Source of the DNA: Marinospirillum alkalitolerans
GTDB lineage: Bacteria; Pseudomonadota; Gammaproteobacteria; Pseudomonadales; Halomonadaceae
Reading direction: 5' to 3'
NCBI RefSeq assembly: GCF_045055655.1
Contig: NZ_JBANFI010000001.1
Span: 496,001 to 560,000 of the forward strand
Length of the DNA stretch: 64,000 bases
In this document: positions 26,125 through 34,189 of the stretch, in pieces
How the letters are laid out: each line of letters starts with the position of its first letter
Numbering within the stretch: position 1 is the first letter of the stretch
Made by a program: the position numbers and the translations under genes
The notes under the pieces: model-generated
Told to the model about the DNA's origin: nothing
Database searches by the model: none
What the model saw: only the letters and a program-made list of their open reading frames with translations

Positions 26125-26412
26125 ATGGTGCAACTGACTGAAATTTATGCCAGCCCACGTCGCGATGAACTCTATCTTTATGTGGATGCAAAACGTGGCC
26201 TCAGCTGTGTGCCAGCGGATCTACTCGCTCAGTTTGGCACACCGCGCAAGGCTCTGACACTGGTGCTGGAAAAACACAAAAAACTCGCGCGTGCTGATTA
26301 TGAGGAAGTGCGTCAGCAGCTGAAGTTAAAAGGCTATTATTTACAGCTGCCGCCTGCCAAAGAGGCTTATCTGCTCGATTTGTATCGTGCACCAACCGAG
26401 GCGCGCTACTAA
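26125..26412 (+). CDS. ycgL: YcgL domain protein
   Basis: The 95-residue protein matches the YcgL (UPF0745) family: VQLTEIYASPRRDELYLYVD at the N-terminus and GYYLQLPPAKEAYLLDLYR near the end. The fold is a small alpha/beta domain. In Pseudomonas and E. coli relatives it is encoded beside rnd and ycgN, as here; no biochemical role is established. AAGAGG precedes the ATG. Its stop overlaps the ycgN start by one base (TAATG). Confidence 0.9.
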   Translation: MVQLTEIYASPRRDELYLYVDAKRGLSCVPADLLAQFGTPRKALTLVLEKHKKLARADYEEVRQQLKLKGYYLQLPPAKEAYLLDLYRAPTEARY

Positions 26413-26879
26413 TGTCATCCAGTGGCCCTCTATTGCGTCCTCAGTTCTGGGAGCAGCCCCTGGCTGAGCTGAATGAAGCTGAGTGGGAGGCGCTGTGTGA
26501 TGGCTGCGGTCTGTGCTGCTTGCATAAATTGCAAGATGATGAGACAGACGAGGTCTTCTTCACCGATGTCGCCTGTAATCTGCTTGACCTGCGCACCTGT
26601 CGTTGCCGTGATTACCCCCAGCGTCAGCAGCAGGTGCCGGATTGCTTGTCGATTCGCGAGGAGAGTCAAACCGAAGGTGGTGATCTTGTCTTTGAATATC
26701 TGCCGTTGACCTGCGCTTATCGTTTGCGCTATCAGCAGCAGCCGCTTCCTGTTTGGCACCCTCTGCTCACCCAGCAACCCTTGAAATCGGCTGCCGTGAT
26801 GGGCCAGCAGGGCGTGATTCATGAGCGGGCATTGACTCAGGATTTACATGAGCGAATTATCGAATGGGTGCAAGTTTAG
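26412..26879 (+). CDS. ycgN: YcgN family cysteine-cluster protein (UPF0260)
   Basis: The 155-residue protein has two Cys-rich segments typical of the CxxxCxxCC family: CDGCGLCCLHKL (about 31-42), and CNLLDLRTCRCRDYPQRQ with a further Cys in VPDCLSIRE. These may bind a metal or Fe-S centre. WYP-like or kinase features are absent. It is coupled to ycgL through a TAATG overlap. Function unknown. Confidence 0.9.
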   Translation: MSSSGPLLRPQFWEQPLAELNEAEWEALCDGCGLCCLHKLQDDETDEVFFTDVACNLLDLRTCRCRDYPQRQQQVPDCLSIREESQTEGGDLVFEYLPLTCAYRLRYQQQPLPVWHPLLTQQPLKSAAVMGQQGVIHERALTQDLHERIIEWVQV

Positions 26880-27021
26880 GTCTGCCCAGCAGCTTGCAGG
26901 ATCTTCGCCAAGTCAGGAAAAAGTGGTGTAACAAGGGCTTAAAGCTTTTCATTCTGAGTGAGCGAATCTAGTATAGGCTGGGTGATTCAAGCCGTTTGTC
27001 TTTTCAAAACCGAGAGGAGCT

Positions 27022-27384
27022 ATGGAAAGTTTAGTGCTAGGCAGCTGGTTGTTCTATGCGCTGGCCGGGCTGGTGTTGATCGTCGCAAGCTGGAAGTGTT
27101 TATTTTGGCTTCCCTTGACGCTGAAGCTGGGGCTGATCTTCAGTCAGCTGGTTTTGCTGGTGATGCCAGCGCGAGTGGTTGAGCAGGACTATGCACCCGC
27201 TTTTATTGTTTTGCTGCTGGATAGCTTGATGGGCGTGAGTGACCCCACCCGACAAGCTGAGCAGATCTTGATGCTAGGTGGTGGCATCATCGTGGCTTGG
27301 GTATTGGCTTGGTTGCTTGGATGGTGGGTCAAAAAAACGACCGCTCAGCGAGCAACCCCGCCCCCAGCCGAGGCCGAAGAGTAG
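27022..27384 (+). CDS. Small membrane protein of the VWA module, unknown
   Basis: The 120-residue protein has three predicted hydrophobic helices: about 6-24 (WLFYALAGLVLIVASW), about 28-48 (LPLTLKLGLIFSQLVLLVMP), and about 88-107 (GGGIIVAWVLAWLLGWWV). A Pro/Ala/Glu-rich tail (TPPPAEAEE) follows. I do not recognise a family. GAGGAG lies 5 nt before the ATG. It is 32 nt upstream of the next membrane protein and belongs to the same probable operon as the VWA protein at 28125, suggesting a shared envelope role, but that is inferred from context only. Confidence 0.75.
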   Translation: MESLVLGSWLFYALAGLVLIVASWKCLFWLPLTLKLGLIFSQLVLLVMPARVVEQDYAPAFIVLLLDSLMGVSDPTRQAEQILMLGGGIIVAWVLAWLLGWWVKKTTAQRATPPPAEAEE

Positions 27385-27416
27385 GAATTTTTGACAGACC
27401 AGAGGAAGAGTGAATT

Positions 27417-28079
27417 ATGGTTGTTTTTGTCTTAGTGCTCACGCTAGTGATGCTGATTGCAGGTGTTTTTGGTGGTTTAATCAACTATTACCTGTTAAAT
27501 CAGGATAATAAAGACATTACTGGCATGCTGCGCAGTGTGGTGGTCGGGGTGGGCGCGGCCTTTTTGGTCCCGGTTGTTCTTGATTTGGTAGGCAGCAGTA
27601 TTGTCAGCGAAAGTCAGCATGATGCAGGCCAGTTGTTGATCTATACCGGCCTGTGCTTGATCGCTGCAGTGGCCTCTCGCTTCGCTGTCTCTAATCAGAC
27701 GGATCGGACACTGCGTGCAGCCAATACCGCTCGTGAAGAAGTCGAAGAGCTCAAGCATCAGCTCAAGCAGGTTCAGCTGAGTCTGCTTCCTCTGATTGAA
27801 ACTGAGACAGAAATGGATCTCAGTGAAGAAGAAGAAAGCAAAGTCCTTGATGAACTTGATGTTGCGGCCACCCAGGTGTTAAAAGTTCTTGGAACAGGTC
27901 GATATACCTTCCGTACACAGGCGAGCTTATTTGATGAGCTGGAGTTGGGCGAATCAGATGTCATGAAATCCCTCGGTATCCTGATGAGCAAGGGTCTGGC
28001 AGGCAAGATGAATACCAACTGGGGGCTGCGCTGGTATCTGACTGAGCGTGGACGCCGTCTCGCCGAAGCCAGTATTTAA
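27417..28079 (+). CDS. Membrane protein with coiled coil and winged-helix-like C-terminus (YEATS-associated-helix type?)
   Basis: The 220-residue protein has an N-terminal TM helix (VVFVLVLTLVMLIAGVFGG), a second (about 40-60, MLRSVVVGVGAAFLVPVVL) and a third (about 75-92). A coiled coil follows (about 100-125, REEVEELKHQLKQVQLS). The C-terminal part of about 75 residues (VLKVLGTGRYTFRTQASL, SDVMKSLGILMSKGLAGK, GLRWYLTERGRRLA) looks like a winged helix with MarR-like wording. I recall similar proteins annotated as YEATS-associated helix-containing, but cannot verify this. It probably works with the neighbouring VWA protein. Confidence 0.78.
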   Translation: MVVFVLVLTLVMLIAGVFGGLINYYLLNQDNKDITGMLRSVVVGVGAAFLVPVVLDLVGSSIVSESQHDAGQLLIYTGLCLIAAVASRFAVSNQTDRTLRAANTAREEVEELKHQLKQVQLSLLPLIETETEMDLSEEEESKVLDELDVAATQVLKVLGTGRYTFRTQASLFDELELGESDVMKSLGILMSKGLAGKMNTNWGLRWYLTERGRRLAEASI

Positions 28080-28124
28080 CGACACAAATCCCCTGGGATC
28101 AGTCAAGCAAGAGGAAGAAACAAC

Positions 28125-30206
28125 ATGTTGGGATGCAAAGTGGGGCCTGACCTACAGTGGCATAAGACACTGGGACATACCGCACCATCTGCGGCAAAGA
28201 CACACCGCTGGGTGGCTTTTTCCCTGCGGTTGATGTTGCTCTGCCTCTTGCTTGGTTTGCTGCGAACACCTGCCTTGGCACAAACACCAGACATCCGCCT
28301 GGTCGTGGATATCTCTGGCAGTATGCACCGTACAGATCCAAATAATCTGCGTATTCCTGCAACGCACCTGCTGATCGATCTCCTTCCGGAAGGCGGGCGG
28401 GCAGGTATCTGGACCTTTGGTGCCTATGTCAATATGCTGGTGCCACATGGTCAGGTGAATGAAGCTTGGCGGCGTCAGGCGGCGCTGGAGGCTGAAAAAA
28501 TCAACTCCGTTGCCTTGTTCACGGATATAGAAAATGCGCTTGAGCGAGCCACTTGGGATGCTGCGCGTCCTGCTGCTCATGGCCCACGTCATATCATTTT
28601 GTTGTCTGATGGATTGGTGGATATCTCTGAGGCTGCCACAGTTCAAGCGCGCGAGCGTGAGAACCAGCAATCGCGTGATATTATTCTGCGCCAAATGCTG
28701 CCACGCCTTGTTGAGGCTGGATTTCAGATCCACACACTCGCACTGTCTGATGAGGCCGATCATGATTTGATGGCCACCCTGGCACAACGCAGTGGTGGTT
28801 TGCATGCCATCGCACACACCGCTGATGATCTGATGCCTTTTATGCTGCAGATACTGAACCGGACGCTGCCAGCAGAAGAAGTGCCCTTAATTGATAATCG
28901 CTTCTTGATCGATCCAACCATCAATGAATTTACCGCCTTGGTATTCCATCCCCCAGGCGCTGAACTGCACTTGCTTGATCCACAAGGACGCCGCTTTGGT
29001 CCATCCACAGCGCATCCCAATGTACGCTGGTATGGCAATGCCAACTATACGCTGGTCACCGTCACGGGGCCGCAAGCTGGACAATGGCAGATTGAAACCG
29101 AGGCGCATCCAGATAACCGTGTCACCGTGGTTTCAGATGTGCAGTTCCACACCAGTTCTATTCCCTCGACCTTATTCCGTGGTGATCAACTGGCGTTGGA
29201 GGCCTGGTTAACCGAGGAAGGCCGCCCTGTTGATCGGCGTGAATTCTTGCGTTTATTGAATGTTGAGGCACGCCTGATCAAATCAGGACAGACTCTTCTG
29301 GCTCAGCCTCTGCTTCTTGATGCCCAGCGTCCTCGTTATGGCGCGACTTTAGACACCTTCCCTGAACTAGGCGAGCAGCAGCTCCAGGTTGATATAGATG
29401 GCCGCACCTTCCGTCGCCAGATCAGCCACAGTGTGAATGTGCAGGATGTCGTTGCGGCTTCTGTACAGCTGCCTGAAGATGGATCGGCTGCGCGCCTGAT
29501 TTTGCGTGCTCAACATCCCGCTTTGCGTCGTCAGCCAATCAATTTTACTGTCACCGCATCAGGTCAGCCGTTGAGCGCCGTCAATCGTGGCGATGGCGAA
29601 TGGCGTGTCGATTTGGCGAGCCTGCCGCGCGATGTGGCCCACTCTATTCAGGTTCATGTCTCCACTCAGCTTAATGGGCGCGCTGTCAATGTGACTCTGC
29701 CCGAAGTGCTGCTCCCCATTGAACGACGACCTGCCCGTGTGATGCCAGAGCCTGCTCCAGTACAAGCCACACCACCTCCGGCCGCTGCTCCTGCCCCTGC
29801 CTCTGTTGCTGAGCCAGAGGCCGCTGAGACAGCGCCAAGCTGGGTACCGGCTCCGCCTCCTTTAGCGGTTCCCATTTTGCCTTTGCCTGAGAGTCAGCCG
29901 GCTGCTGAGGCCAGTACGTCGCCAGAAGTGGCGGCTGAGTCAGTCGTCGATGCCGCCGCAGACAGAGAAAAGGTAGGCCTTTTTGATCCGATAGAAAGCT
30001 GGGATGATCCACGGATGCTGTGGATTTATCTGGCGCTGGCGATTGCCAACATACTCTTGTTTGCAGTGGCCTTCTTGATGTATCGCCGCTTTATTAACAA
30101 ACGGCGTGAAAAAGCGGCCCAACAGCAGGATGAGACAGATTTTGATGACCTGCCAGACTTGGATGATGCCTTGGATGGCCTAGATGATGATGAGGAACCA
30201 AGATGA
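28125..30206 (+). CDS. Membrane-anchored VWA-domain protein (TIGR03503-like)
   Basis: The 693-residue protein starts at ATG 28125 with AGGAAG 7 nt upstream. The n-region is unusually long (about 30 residues), followed by a signal peptide (LRLMLLCLLLGLLRTPALA). A VWA domain comes next (about 55-245) with MIDAS residues DISGSMH and LLSDGLVDISE. A beta-rich periplasmic region (about 250-540), a Pro/Ala-rich linker (about 545-620), a single C-terminal TM (about 640-662, MLWIYLALAIANILLFAVAF) and an acidic tail (DFDDLPDLDDALDGL) complete the protein. The layout matches the gammaproteobacterial TIGR03503 family of unknown function. It lies 45 nt after the coiled-coil membrane gene. Confidence 0.85.
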   Translation: MLGCKVGPDLQWHKTLGHTAPSAAKTHRWVAFSLRLMLLCLLLGLLRTPALAQTPDIRLVVDISGSMHRTDPNNLRIPATHLLIDLLPEGGRAGIWTFGAYVNMLVPHGQVNEAWRRQAALEAEKINSVALFTDIENALERATWDAARPAAHGPRHIILLSDGLVDISEAATVQARERENQQSRDIILRQMLPRLVEAGFQIHTLALSDEADHDLMATLAQRSGGLHAIAHTADDLMPFMLQILNRTLPAEEVPLIDNRFLIDPTINEFTALVFHPPGAELHLLDPQGRRFGPSTAHPNVRWYGNANYTLVTVTGPQAGQWQIETEAHPDNRVTVVSDVQFHTSSIPSTLFRGDQLALEAWLTEEGRPVDRREFLRLLNVEARLIKSGQTLLAQPLLLDAQRPRYGATLDTFPELGEQQLQVDIDGRTFRRQISHSVNVQDVVAASVQLPEDGSAARLILRAQHPALRRQPINFTVTASGQPLSAVNRGDGEWRVDLASLPRDVAHSIQVHVSTQLNGRAVNVTLPEVLLPIERRPARVMPEPAPVQATPPPAAAPAPASVAEPEAAETAPSWVPAPPPLAVPILPLPESQPAAEASTSPEVAAESVVDAAADREKVGLFDPIESWDDPRMLWIYLALAIANILLFAVAFLMYRRFINKRREKAAQQQDETDFDDLPDLDDALDGLDDDEEPR

Positions 30207-30236
30207 AGTCGGCCTTGAATCCGAGGATCCTAGTGC

Positions 30237-31028
30237 ATGTGTGAACTGCTGGGCATGAGTGCCAATGTCCCGACAGATATTACCTTTAGCATGGCCGGTT
30301 TCTTACAAAGAGGGGGCGCAACTGGCCCCCATCGCGATGGCTGGGGCGTGGCCTTTTACGAGGATGCAGGTTATCGCGAGTTCAAAGACCCGCACCCCTC
30401 GATTGCCTCGCCTGTTGCGCGCCTGATATTGGATTATCCGATTAAAAGCCGCATTGTGATCAGCCATATCCGTCAGGCTAATGTGGGTCAGGTGAATCTG
30501 GGTAATACCCATCCCTTTTCACGCGAACTTTGGGGGCGGCATTGGTGCTACGCCCATAATGGCCAGTTGGCGGGTTTTCGCGAAGCCTTGCCGCTGAGCT
30601 ACTTTCAGCCAACCGGCCAGACAGATAGCGAATGGGCTTTCTGTTGGCTACTGGGTGAAATCCGCAAAGCCTTTCCGCATCCACCTGAGCAGCCCGAAGT
30701 CTTACAGGCCCTGATTCATCGTTTAGCTGAGCAGCTGCGCACCCTCGGTGTTTTTAATTTACTGCTGGCCGATGGTGAACAGCTCTATGCCTACTGCTCA
30801 ACAAAGCTGGCGCATATTACGCGCTGTGCCCCTTTTGGCCCCGCCATCTTGAAAGATACCGAGCTCGAAATTGATTTTGCCGCCTGCACAACACCACAAG
30901 ATGTCGTGAGTGTACTGGCGACCGAGCCTCTGACCACCAATGAAGAGTGGCATATTATGCAACCTGGAGAACTGGTGGTTTTTCAGGATGGCCACTGCCG
31001 TGCCCGTTTGCTCAGCACTGCTGGCTAG
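30237..31028 (+). CDS. Class II glutamine amidotransferase (YafJ-like)
   Basis: The 263-residue protein keeps the N-terminal nucleophile Cys2 after Met (MCELLGMSANVP) and class II amidotransferase landmarks GPHRDGWGVAFYED, ISHIRQANVGQVNLGNTHPF and WCYAHNGQL. It matches YafJ, a stand-alone Ntn-type glutaminase domain whose acceptor substrate is unknown; the related DUG3 acts on gamma-glutamyl peptides. It lies 30 nt after the VWA protein on the same strand. Confidence 0.92.
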   Translation: MCELLGMSANVPTDITFSMAGFLQRGGATGPHRDGWGVAFYEDAGYREFKDPHPSIASPVARLILDYPIKSRIVISHIRQANVGQVNLGNTHPFSRELWGRHWCYAHNGQLAGFREALPLSYFQPTGQTDSEWAFCWLLGEIRKAFPHPPEQPEVLQALIHRLAEQLRTLGVFNLLLADGEQLYAYCSTKLAHITRCAPFGPAILKDTELEIDFAACTTPQDVVSVLATEPLTTNEEWHIMQPGELVVFQDGHCRARLLSTAG

Positions 31029-31127
31029 GTGCTGGTGATGCACAGCATCCTCCATCTTGGCCTCTGGGTTGAATTAGAGCCTTCAATAAGAACTTTCAAT
31101 CAGCACCCTGAATAAGAGAGACGTACC

Positions 31128-31973
31128 ATGCAATTTACCGGAACTCAGGATTATGTCGCGACAGAAGAACTCCAGCTGGCTGTCAATGCCGCACTGACGC
31201 TGGAGCGCCCATTGCTGATCAAAGGTGAGCCGGGGACAGGTAAAACACTGCTTGCGGAGCAGGTCGCCATGGCGCTCGATCGTCCGCTGATCACCTGGCA
31301 TATTAAATCTTCTACCAAGGCGCAGCAGGGCCTGTATGAATATGATGCTGTCTCGCGTCTGCGCGATTCACAGCTGGGAAATGAAAAGGTGCACGATATC
31401 AGTCATTACATCGTCCCTGGCAAGCTTTGGGAAGCCTTCACTAGTGAGCGCCCAGCGGTGTTACTGATCGATGAAATTGATAAAGCCGACATCGAATTCC
31501 CCAATGATCTGCTCCATGAGTTGGATAAAATGGAGTTTTATGTTTACGAAACCCAGCAAACCATTAAGGCCAGCCAGCGCCCGATGGTGATCATTACCTC
31601 GAATAACGAAAAAGAGCTGCCAGATGCCTTCTTGCGGCGTTGCTTCTTCCATTACATCCGCTTTCCTGATCAAGACACCATGCAAAAAATCGTGCAGGTG
31701 CACTTTCCTGATCTGCAGCAGCAGCTGGTACAAAAAGCACTCGAAGTCTTCTACGACCTACGTGATATCTCCGGCTTGAAGAAAAAGCCCAGTACCTCAG
31801 AGCTGATTGATTGGATCAAGCTGTTGATGGCGGATGAACTGGCGCGTGATGTGTTGCTGAACAAAGACACTGCTGCAGCTGTCCCCCCCTTATGTGGCGC
31901 ACTGGTGAAAAACGAACAGGATGCCAGCTTGCTGGAGCGCCTGGCGTTTATGATGCGCCGTCAGCGCGGATAA
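31128..31973 (+). CDS. MoxR-family AAA+ ATPase
   Basis: The 281-residue protein shows Walker A KGEPGTGKTLLAEQ, Walker B VLLIDEIDKADIEF, sensor 1 VIITSNNEKELPDAFLRRC and an arginine-finger region (RCFFHYIRFPD). MoxR ATPases act as chaperones that mature or insert cofactors into partner complexes, usually with a VWA protein. The next gene, 21 nt downstream, encodes that VWA partner. GAGAGACG precedes the ATG. The client is unknown. Confidence 0.93.
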   Translation: MQFTGTQDYVATEELQLAVNAALTLERPLLIKGEPGTGKTLLAEQVAMALDRPLITWHIKSSTKAQQGLYEYDAVSRLRDSQLGNEKVHDISHYIVPGKLWEAFTSERPAVLLIDEIDKADIEFPNDLLHELDKMEFYVYETQQTIKASQRPMVIITSNNEKELPDAFLRRCFFHYIRFPDQDTMQKIVQVHFPDLQQQLVQKALEVFYDLRDISGLKKKPSTSELIDWIKLLMADELARDVLLNKDTAAAVPPLCGALVKNEQDASLLERLAFMMRRQRG

Positions 31974-31994
31974 AGACCTTTTGGATGAATCACT

Positions 31995-33170
31995 ATGCTC
32001 ATCGAGTTTTTTCAACAGGTGCGCGCTGCTGGTGTGCCCGCCACACCGCGTGAGCTATTAGACCTACTGCGCGCCCTTGAAGCTGATCTGGCCTTTGCCA
32101 GCCAAGAAGCTTTTTATCTTCTGGCACGCACTTGTTTGGTAAAAGATGAAAAGCACTATGATCGCTTTGATCTGGCCTTTAGTCATTATTTTGAGGGCAT
32201 AGGTGATCTTGAAGCTGGACTGGATAAGATCATCCCCGAAGATTGGTTAGAGCAGACCTTTGCCAAGCAGTTAACTGAAGAAGAGCGCCAAAAACTCAAA
32301 AGCCTTGGCAGTTTGGATAAGCTGATGGAAGAGTTTAAAAAGCGCCTCGAAGAACAGCAGAAGCGTCATGCGGGGGGCAATAAGTGGATTGGCACGGGCG
32401 GCACCTCACCCTTTGGTCATGGTGGCTATCACCCTGAAGGCATCAGGGTGGGCGGGCAGTCCAAAAACCGACGCGCGGTCAAGGTGTGGGAGCAGCGGGA
32501 GTTTAAAAATCTGGATGACAGTGAGGCGCTGAGTAATCGCAATATGCAGGTGGCCTTAAAGCGCCTGCGTCAGTTTGCGCGCACTGGCGCACATGAAGAG
32601 CTGGATCTGGAGCAGACTATCCGCGCCACAGCGCGTAATGCTGGGCATCTTGATTTAAAAATGGTGCGTGAAAAGCATAATGCGGTGAAGGTGCTGCTGC
32701 TGTTCGATATAGGCGGTTCGATGGATGATCATATCGAGCTGGTTGAATCCTTGTTTACCGCCTGCCGCACTGAGTTTAAGCATCTTGAGCACTATTACTT
32801 TCATAACTGCCTCTATGAATCGGTGTGGAAGAATAACCAGCGGCGTTTTCAAGAGCGCACGTCAACACTGGATTTGATCCACAAGTACAGCCGTGACTAC
32901 AAGGTGATTTTTGTCGGCGATGCTTCTATGTCGCCCTATGAAATAGCCGTACCCGGTGGCAGTGTCGAGCACTTTAATGATGAGGCAGGCCAGGCCTGGA
33001 TGCAGCGTGTGACGGCCACCTGGGATCGCGTTGTGTGGCTGAATCCTGTACCTGAGCAGTATTGGCCTTACACTCAATCGATTGGCATGATGCGCCAGTT
33101 GGTGCAAGAGCGGATGTATCCTTTGACTTTGGAAGGCTTGGATCAAGCCATGCGTGAGTTGGTGAAATGA
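31995..33170 (+). CDS. VWA domain protein, CoxE-like partner of MoxR
   Basis: The 391-residue soluble protein has a helical N-terminal region (about 1-130, LIEFFQQVRAAGVPATPREL), a Gly-rich and basic stretch (about 125-160) and a C-terminal VWA domain (about 210-380). Its MIDAS reads LLLFDIGGSMDDHIE and the late metal-site segment VIFVGDASMSPYEI. CoxE-type proteins form a metal-dependent pair with MoxR ATPases. There is no signal peptide or TM, so the pair acts in the cytoplasm. The stop overlaps the following phosphatase start (ATGA). Confidence 0.92.
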   Translation: MLIEFFQQVRAAGVPATPRELLDLLRALEADLAFASQEAFYLLARTCLVKDEKHYDRFDLAFSHYFEGIGDLEAGLDKIIPEDWLEQTFAKQLTEEERQKLKSLGSLDKLMEEFKKRLEEQQKRHAGGNKWIGTGGTSPFGHGGYHPEGIRVGGQSKNRRAVKVWEQREFKNLDDSEALSNRNMQVALKRLRQFARTGAHEELDLEQTIRATARNAGHLDLKMVREKHNAVKVLLLFDIGGSMDDHIELVESLFTACRTEFKHLEHYYFHNCLYESVWKNNQRRFQERTSTLDLIHKYSRDYKVIFVGDASMSPYEIAVPGGSVEHFNDEAGQAWMQRVTATWDRVVWLNPVPEQYWPYTQSIGMMRQLVQERMYPLTLEGLDQAMRELVK

Positions 33171-33862
33171 CACAAGTGCTGCGTCGCCTGCCTGACAATA
33201 CCCAAGGACGTGATTGGGTGATCGGTGATCTGCATGGTGACTATGCCGCTTTGATGCAAGCGCTTGAGCAGGCCGCCTTTGATCCTCAGCGTGATCGCCT
33301 GTTTTCGGTTGGCGATCTGATTAATCGAGGGCCAGCTTCACTTGAGTGTTTGGCCCTAGTGAAGGAACCTTGGTTCTTTGCGGTACAGGGCAATCATGAG
33401 CGGTTGTTTATGCAGGCTGTGCAGGGTGATCGTCATGCTCTGGCCAGCCTGTTTGAGCATGGCGGTCGCTGGATGGGGCTGCACAGCTGGGAAGCACTGC
33501 GGCCTTGGGTGGATCTGATCGAAGCCAAAATGCCGCTTGCACTGGAGGTGGCCGTGGCAGGGCAGACCTTCGGCATTGTGCATGCCCAAGTGCCGCAAGA
33601 TCAGTGGGCCGTGCTAACTCAGTGGCAGGGTGAACCCGATGCTGAGCTGGTCAGGGCCTGCACGACACTGCGTCAGCGTGTCCGTGAAGGTTGGCAGCAT
33701 CCTGTTCAGGGGATTAATGCGGTCGCCTGTGGTCATACTCTGGTCAAAAAACCGCTCCAGCTGGGCAATGTCTTCGCGCTGGAAACCGGCTTATGCGTCC
33801 CCGAGCTGGACGGCTACTTAACGCTGCTGCCCATCTCACAGTTGTTGGCGCAAGTTGGATAG
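33167..33862 (+). CDS. PPP-family Ser/Thr phosphatase (PrpA/PphA-like)
   Basis: The 231-residue metallophosphoesterase has the PPP signature GDLHGDYAAL, SVGDLINRGPASLECL and VQGNHERLF, then the HAQVP histidine and ACGHTLVKKP. This is the bacterial PphA/PrpA type, related to phage lambda phosphatase. Its ATG overlaps the VWA gene stop (ATGA), so it is translationally coupled to the MoxR-VWA pair. That suggests, but does not prove, that it dephosphorylates a protein in the same pathway. Bis(5'-nucleosyl)-tetraphosphatase is a less likely alternative given the length. Confidence 0.88.
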   Translation: MTQVLRRLPDNTQGRDWVIGDLHGDYAALMQALEQAAFDPQRDRLFSVGDLINRGPASLECLALVKEPWFFAVQGNHERLFMQAVQGDRHALASLFEHGGRWMGLHSWEALRPWVDLIEAKMPLALEVAVAGQTFGIVHAQVPQDQWAVLTQWQGEPDAELVRACTTLRQRVREGWQHPVQGINAVACGHTLVKKPLQLGNVFALETGLCVPELDGYLTLLPISQLLAQVG

Positions 33863-33898
33863 GCATCGCTGAAGGCGGCTTACTGATAGACGCCAGCG

Positions 33899-34098
33899 CT
33901 TAGGACGCCTCTGATTCACTACTGCGCTTGGTCATGCTGCGTTGAAATTGGCCTCAAAATGCTCATTGACTCTGTGTAAACTCCACTTTTTCGATCCATT
34001 TCGCCTTGCGACCTACATAGATGTAGGAAGTGCAGCCATTCGTCTGGAACGAATGCTGTCCTGACCTGTGCTCGTGACGCTGATCAGAGGCTCCTTAG
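33899..34098. repeat. MITE-like non-coding element with terminal inverted repeats
   Basis: The gap between the phosphatase and the quinone reductase-like gene (33863-34189) contains an element of about 200 bp. Its ends are imperfect inverted repeats: CTTAGGACGCCTCTGAT (33899-33915) and ATCAGAGGCTCCTTAG (34083-34098), which match with one gap and one mismatch. Inside are an imperfect long hairpin (about 33938-34011), a perfect hairpin CCTACAT-AG-ATGTAGG (34012-34027) and ATTCGT-ctgga-ACGAAT (34038-34054), the latter extended by CAGC/GCTG with a bulge. It has no coding capacity. The structure fits a non-autonomous mobile element or folded intergenic repeat. No second copy is visible in the window. 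Confidence 0.65.
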
Positions 34099-34127
34099 CC
34101 GCTGCCATTGAGTAACGACTCTGGCTT

Positions 34128-34158
34128 CTGGCCCTCACAGGATGACGCTGAGGGCCAG
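34128..34158. terminator. Strong hairpin between convergent genes
   Basis: A perfect 10-bp stem (CTGGCCCTCA at 34128-34137, TGAGGGCCAG at 34149-34158, 11-nt loop) lies just past the 3' end of the MITE-like element and 32 bp past the stop of the minus-strand oxidoreductase. Neither strand has a clear U-tract. It could end transcription of either convergent gene or protect the mRNA ends. Confidence 0.45.
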
Positions 34159-34189
34159 AGGTGTGAACTCAGATCCTTTGGCGGGTTCC

